This document shows, in pieces, positions 5,911 to 6,733 of a stretch of DNA of 6,733 bases; position 1 is the first letter of the stretch; each line of letters starts with the position of its first letter. The position numbers and the translations under genes are program-made. Below the pieces are notes generated by a model. The model was not told where the DNA came from. It did no database searches and saw nothing but the letters and a program-made list of their open reading frames with translations. The DNA is from Gammaproteobacteria bacterium (lineage in GTDB: Bacteria; Pseudomonadota; Gammaproteobacteria; Granulosicoccales; Granulosicoccaceae). The stretch covers positions 1-6,733 of the forward strand of contig JAGRHW010000193.1 in the NCBI GenBank assembly GCA_020444765.1, written 5' to 3'.

Positions 5911-6051
5911 ATGGCGAAGATTCTGTTGCGCGCCGTTTCATTTACCCATAGCGAAGAGGAAAAAAATGCCCGAGAAGTGGTTGCAGATAAAGGGGGATCC
6001 CTCAATTCGAGCCCAGCTATTCCGGCAGCAAAGAGTGCAGAGTCTGTTTGA
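5911..6051 (+). CDS. Possible small leader ORF overlapping the start of the next gene
   Basis: ATG 5911 opens a 46-codon frame ending at TGA 6049-6051 that overlaps the first 86 bases of the 5966 gene in another frame. It follows the candidate -10 sites by about 30-40 bases and has a weak AAGAGA (5901-5906) four bases upstream. The product is hydrophilic with no signal peptide, membrane helix or recognised motif. It is the first ATG after the predicted promoter, so it could be a leader peptide coupling translation to the next gene, or simply a chance frame. Chance is at least as likely. Confidence 0.2.
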   Translation: MAKILLRAVSFTHSEEEKNAREVVADKGGSLNSSPAIPAAKSAESV

Positions 6052-6448
6052 TACCGACCTTGATCGCGTTCATGGTATCGTGCATGCGCTGCAGATACAC
6101 AAGGGCGTTTTCCATGCCAAGATTCACTATTCTTCCAGCCAGTTGACCTGCTGGTTTGCCAGCGACCCGTTTGTCTATCAAAAATTTGTCCGCGAAGAAG
6201 TTTTTGAGGAAGGTTTTGTTGATCGCTTCCCCGATAGTGACCATGCTGGCAGGCAGTCTCTGCTCAGCGATGCCGAGTTGTTACTCGTCTTTGATGAATT
6301 CACGCGTCTCAGAGTCAGTGACGAGACGATCTATCTCAGAAATGCCGCAGTTAATCTAATCAACGGCATGATTAACTTGTCGTTCTCGTGCGACGGAACG
6401 CACTACATCGATCACAAGACTTTCTTCAGCAAGCTGGATAATTTTTAA
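5966..6448 (+). CDS. Hypothetical soluble protein, 160 residues, family not recognised
   Basis: ATG 5966 has the SD GAGGA (5956-5960) five bases upstream, and the codons read as real protein throughout. The product is soluble: no signal peptide and no membrane helix. It appears to be a mixed alpha/beta fold. Residues 14-30 are helical and charged; 34-64 alternate hydrophobic and polar residues like beta strands and are rich in His (36, 40, 45, 50, 54), ending in T-C-W-F-A-S-D-P; 65-80 look helical; 98-125 contain a LLSDAELLLVFDEF helix; and the C-terminus (128-160) returns to strands and ends in a short helix. There are two cysteines (62 and 142). Together the His-rich strands and cysteines could bind metal, but no known motif is complete. 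It stands alone, diverging from the MgtC-like gene across a shared promoter region. Confidence 0.75.
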   Translation: MPEKWLQIKGDPSIRAQLFRQQRVQSLFDTDLDRVHGIVHALQIHKGVFHAKIHYSSSQLTCWFASDPFVYQKFVREEVFEEGFVDRFPDSDHAGRQSLLSDAELLLVFDEFTRLRVSDETIYLRNAAVNLINGMINLSFSCDGTHYIDHKTFFSKLDNF

Positions 6449-6500
6449 ACGGACTGTTGCACGGTGAGGTCTTGCAGATCACTCAATACCATCCGCGCTT

Positions 6501-6519
6501 TTTCCATTTTGGATGGAAA
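6501..6519 (+). other. Hairpin downstream of the unknown gene
   Basis: TTTCCAT (6501-6507) pairs perfectly with ATGGAAA (6513-6519) around TTTGG, 53 bases after the stop codon. The stem is AT-rich with no T-run after it, so it is a poor intrinsic terminator and may be chance. Confidence 0.25.
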
Positions 6520-6547
6520 GATGTTCCAGGTTTAAAAATTGATGACT

Positions 6548-6673
6548 TCAACCGGATAGGTTCAGACCTGACCTGATAATTACCGAGATATTGAAGGTGA
6601 AAACCAGGACGCCGACCATTAAATTTGACGGGAGATGAAGTGGGTTTGGCGGTACATCGTTGATGATGCTCAT
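6548..6673 (-). CDS. Possible 41-residue small protein with one hydrophobic segment
   Basis: On the minus strand an ATG (complement of 6671-6673) opens 41 codons to a TGA at 6548-6550. AGGA lies 8 bases upstream, inside the loop of a TGTCA/TGACA inverted repeat (6676-6689), so a small hairpin could hide the SD. Residues 19-33 form a hydrophobic stretch that could span or touch a membrane. There is no recognisable family, and no clear promoter is visible before the window ends. Such a short frame can occur by chance. Confidence 0.22.
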   Translation of the reverse strand: MSIINDVPPNPLHLPSNLMVGVLVFTFNISVIIRSGLNLSG

Positions 6674-6733
6674 GGTGTCATTCCTGACATCAGTGATTCG
6701 CGTTCATTCAACAAGACGCAGGAATAAACCGAC

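Larger units (their letters stand above)
5628..5965. other. Divergent promoter region between MgtC-like gene and unknown gene
   Basis: These 338 bases hold the minus-strand extended -10 (5686-5694), the GAGGTG site (5632-5637) and the plus-strand -10 candidates at 5866-5884. The stretch 5700-5860 has an open plus-strand frame from GTG 5663 with no SD and no recognisable protein character. I see no RNA gene or strong hairpin there. A 46-codon frame begins at ATG 5911 and is described separately. Confidence 0.5.
6449..6733. other. Apparent non-coding right end of the window
   Basis: No substantial gene is visible in these 285 bases. There is a hairpin region at 6489-6519 with two mutually exclusive pairings (CCATCC 6489-6494 with GGATGG 6511-6516, or TTTCCAT 6501-6507 with ATGGAAA 6513-6519), and a TGTCA-TTCC-TGACA inverted repeat at 6676-6689. 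Small competing frames exist on both strands at 6548-6727; only the minus-strand one has a usable SD. Confidence 0.4.

Noticed and set aside
5852..6578. Repeated 11-mer CTGACCTGATA at 5852-5862 and 6568-6578
   Set aside because: A few shared 11-mers are expected by chance in a window of this size, and the flanks do not match.
6635..6727. Plus-strand 30-codon frame from ATG 6635
   Set aside because: GGAG directly abuts the ATG with no spacing, the frame is very short, and it overlaps a better-supported minus-strand candidate.

Overview
The window looks like a chromosomal stretch from a Gram-negative proteobacterium, most likely a gammaproteobacterium of marine or other environmental type. The grounds are a lipobox lipoprotein, an inner-membrane MgtC/SapB-type protein, an AI-2E-type permease, Shine-Dalgarno (SD) motifs of the GGAGG type, densely packed short transcription units and roughly 50% GC by eye. 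Genus cannot be told from the sequence. I see no rRNA, tRNA, CRISPR array, transposase, integrase or phage gene.

Layout, left to right. (1) Minus strand 105-1151: AI-2E/PerM-type permease. (2) A divergent intergenic region, then plus strand 1413-2780: CHASE3 membrane sensor histidine kinase of the NarL/HisKA_3 class, with no response regulator beside it. (3) 2942-3184: an 80-residue acidic lipoprotein built of 11-residue helix repeats. (4) 3185-3335: a gap with a very strong 18-bp stem-loop and a second GC-rich hairpin. (5) 3336-4172 and 4123-5049-region: a metallophosphoesterase and a diacylglycerol-kinase-family lipid kinase (4123-5046) whose reading frames overlap by 50 bases. (6) Minus strand 5139-5627 (frame open to 5684): a single-domain MgtC/SapB-family membrane protein, convergent with the kinase. 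A hairpin with a T6 tail on the minus strand lies between the two stops. (7) 5628-5965: divergent promoter region. (8) Plus strand 5966-6448: a 160-residue soluble protein I do not recognise. (9) 6449-6733: apparently non-coding, with one weak 41-codon minus-strand candidate.

The most coherent functional unit is the phosphoesterase and lipid-kinase pair, probably translationally coupled and plausibly acting on phospholipid-derived phosphate compounds; the substrates are not known from sequence. The other genes (permease, sensor kinase, lipoprotein, MgtC-like protein) all concern the envelope, but they sit in separate transcription units, so a joint system is only an inference. Nothing here is clearly a new defence or mobile system. 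The items most worth following up are the unrecognised 160-residue protein, the large stem-loop at 3237-3279, the repeat lipoprotein, and the non-standard start of the MgtC-like gene.
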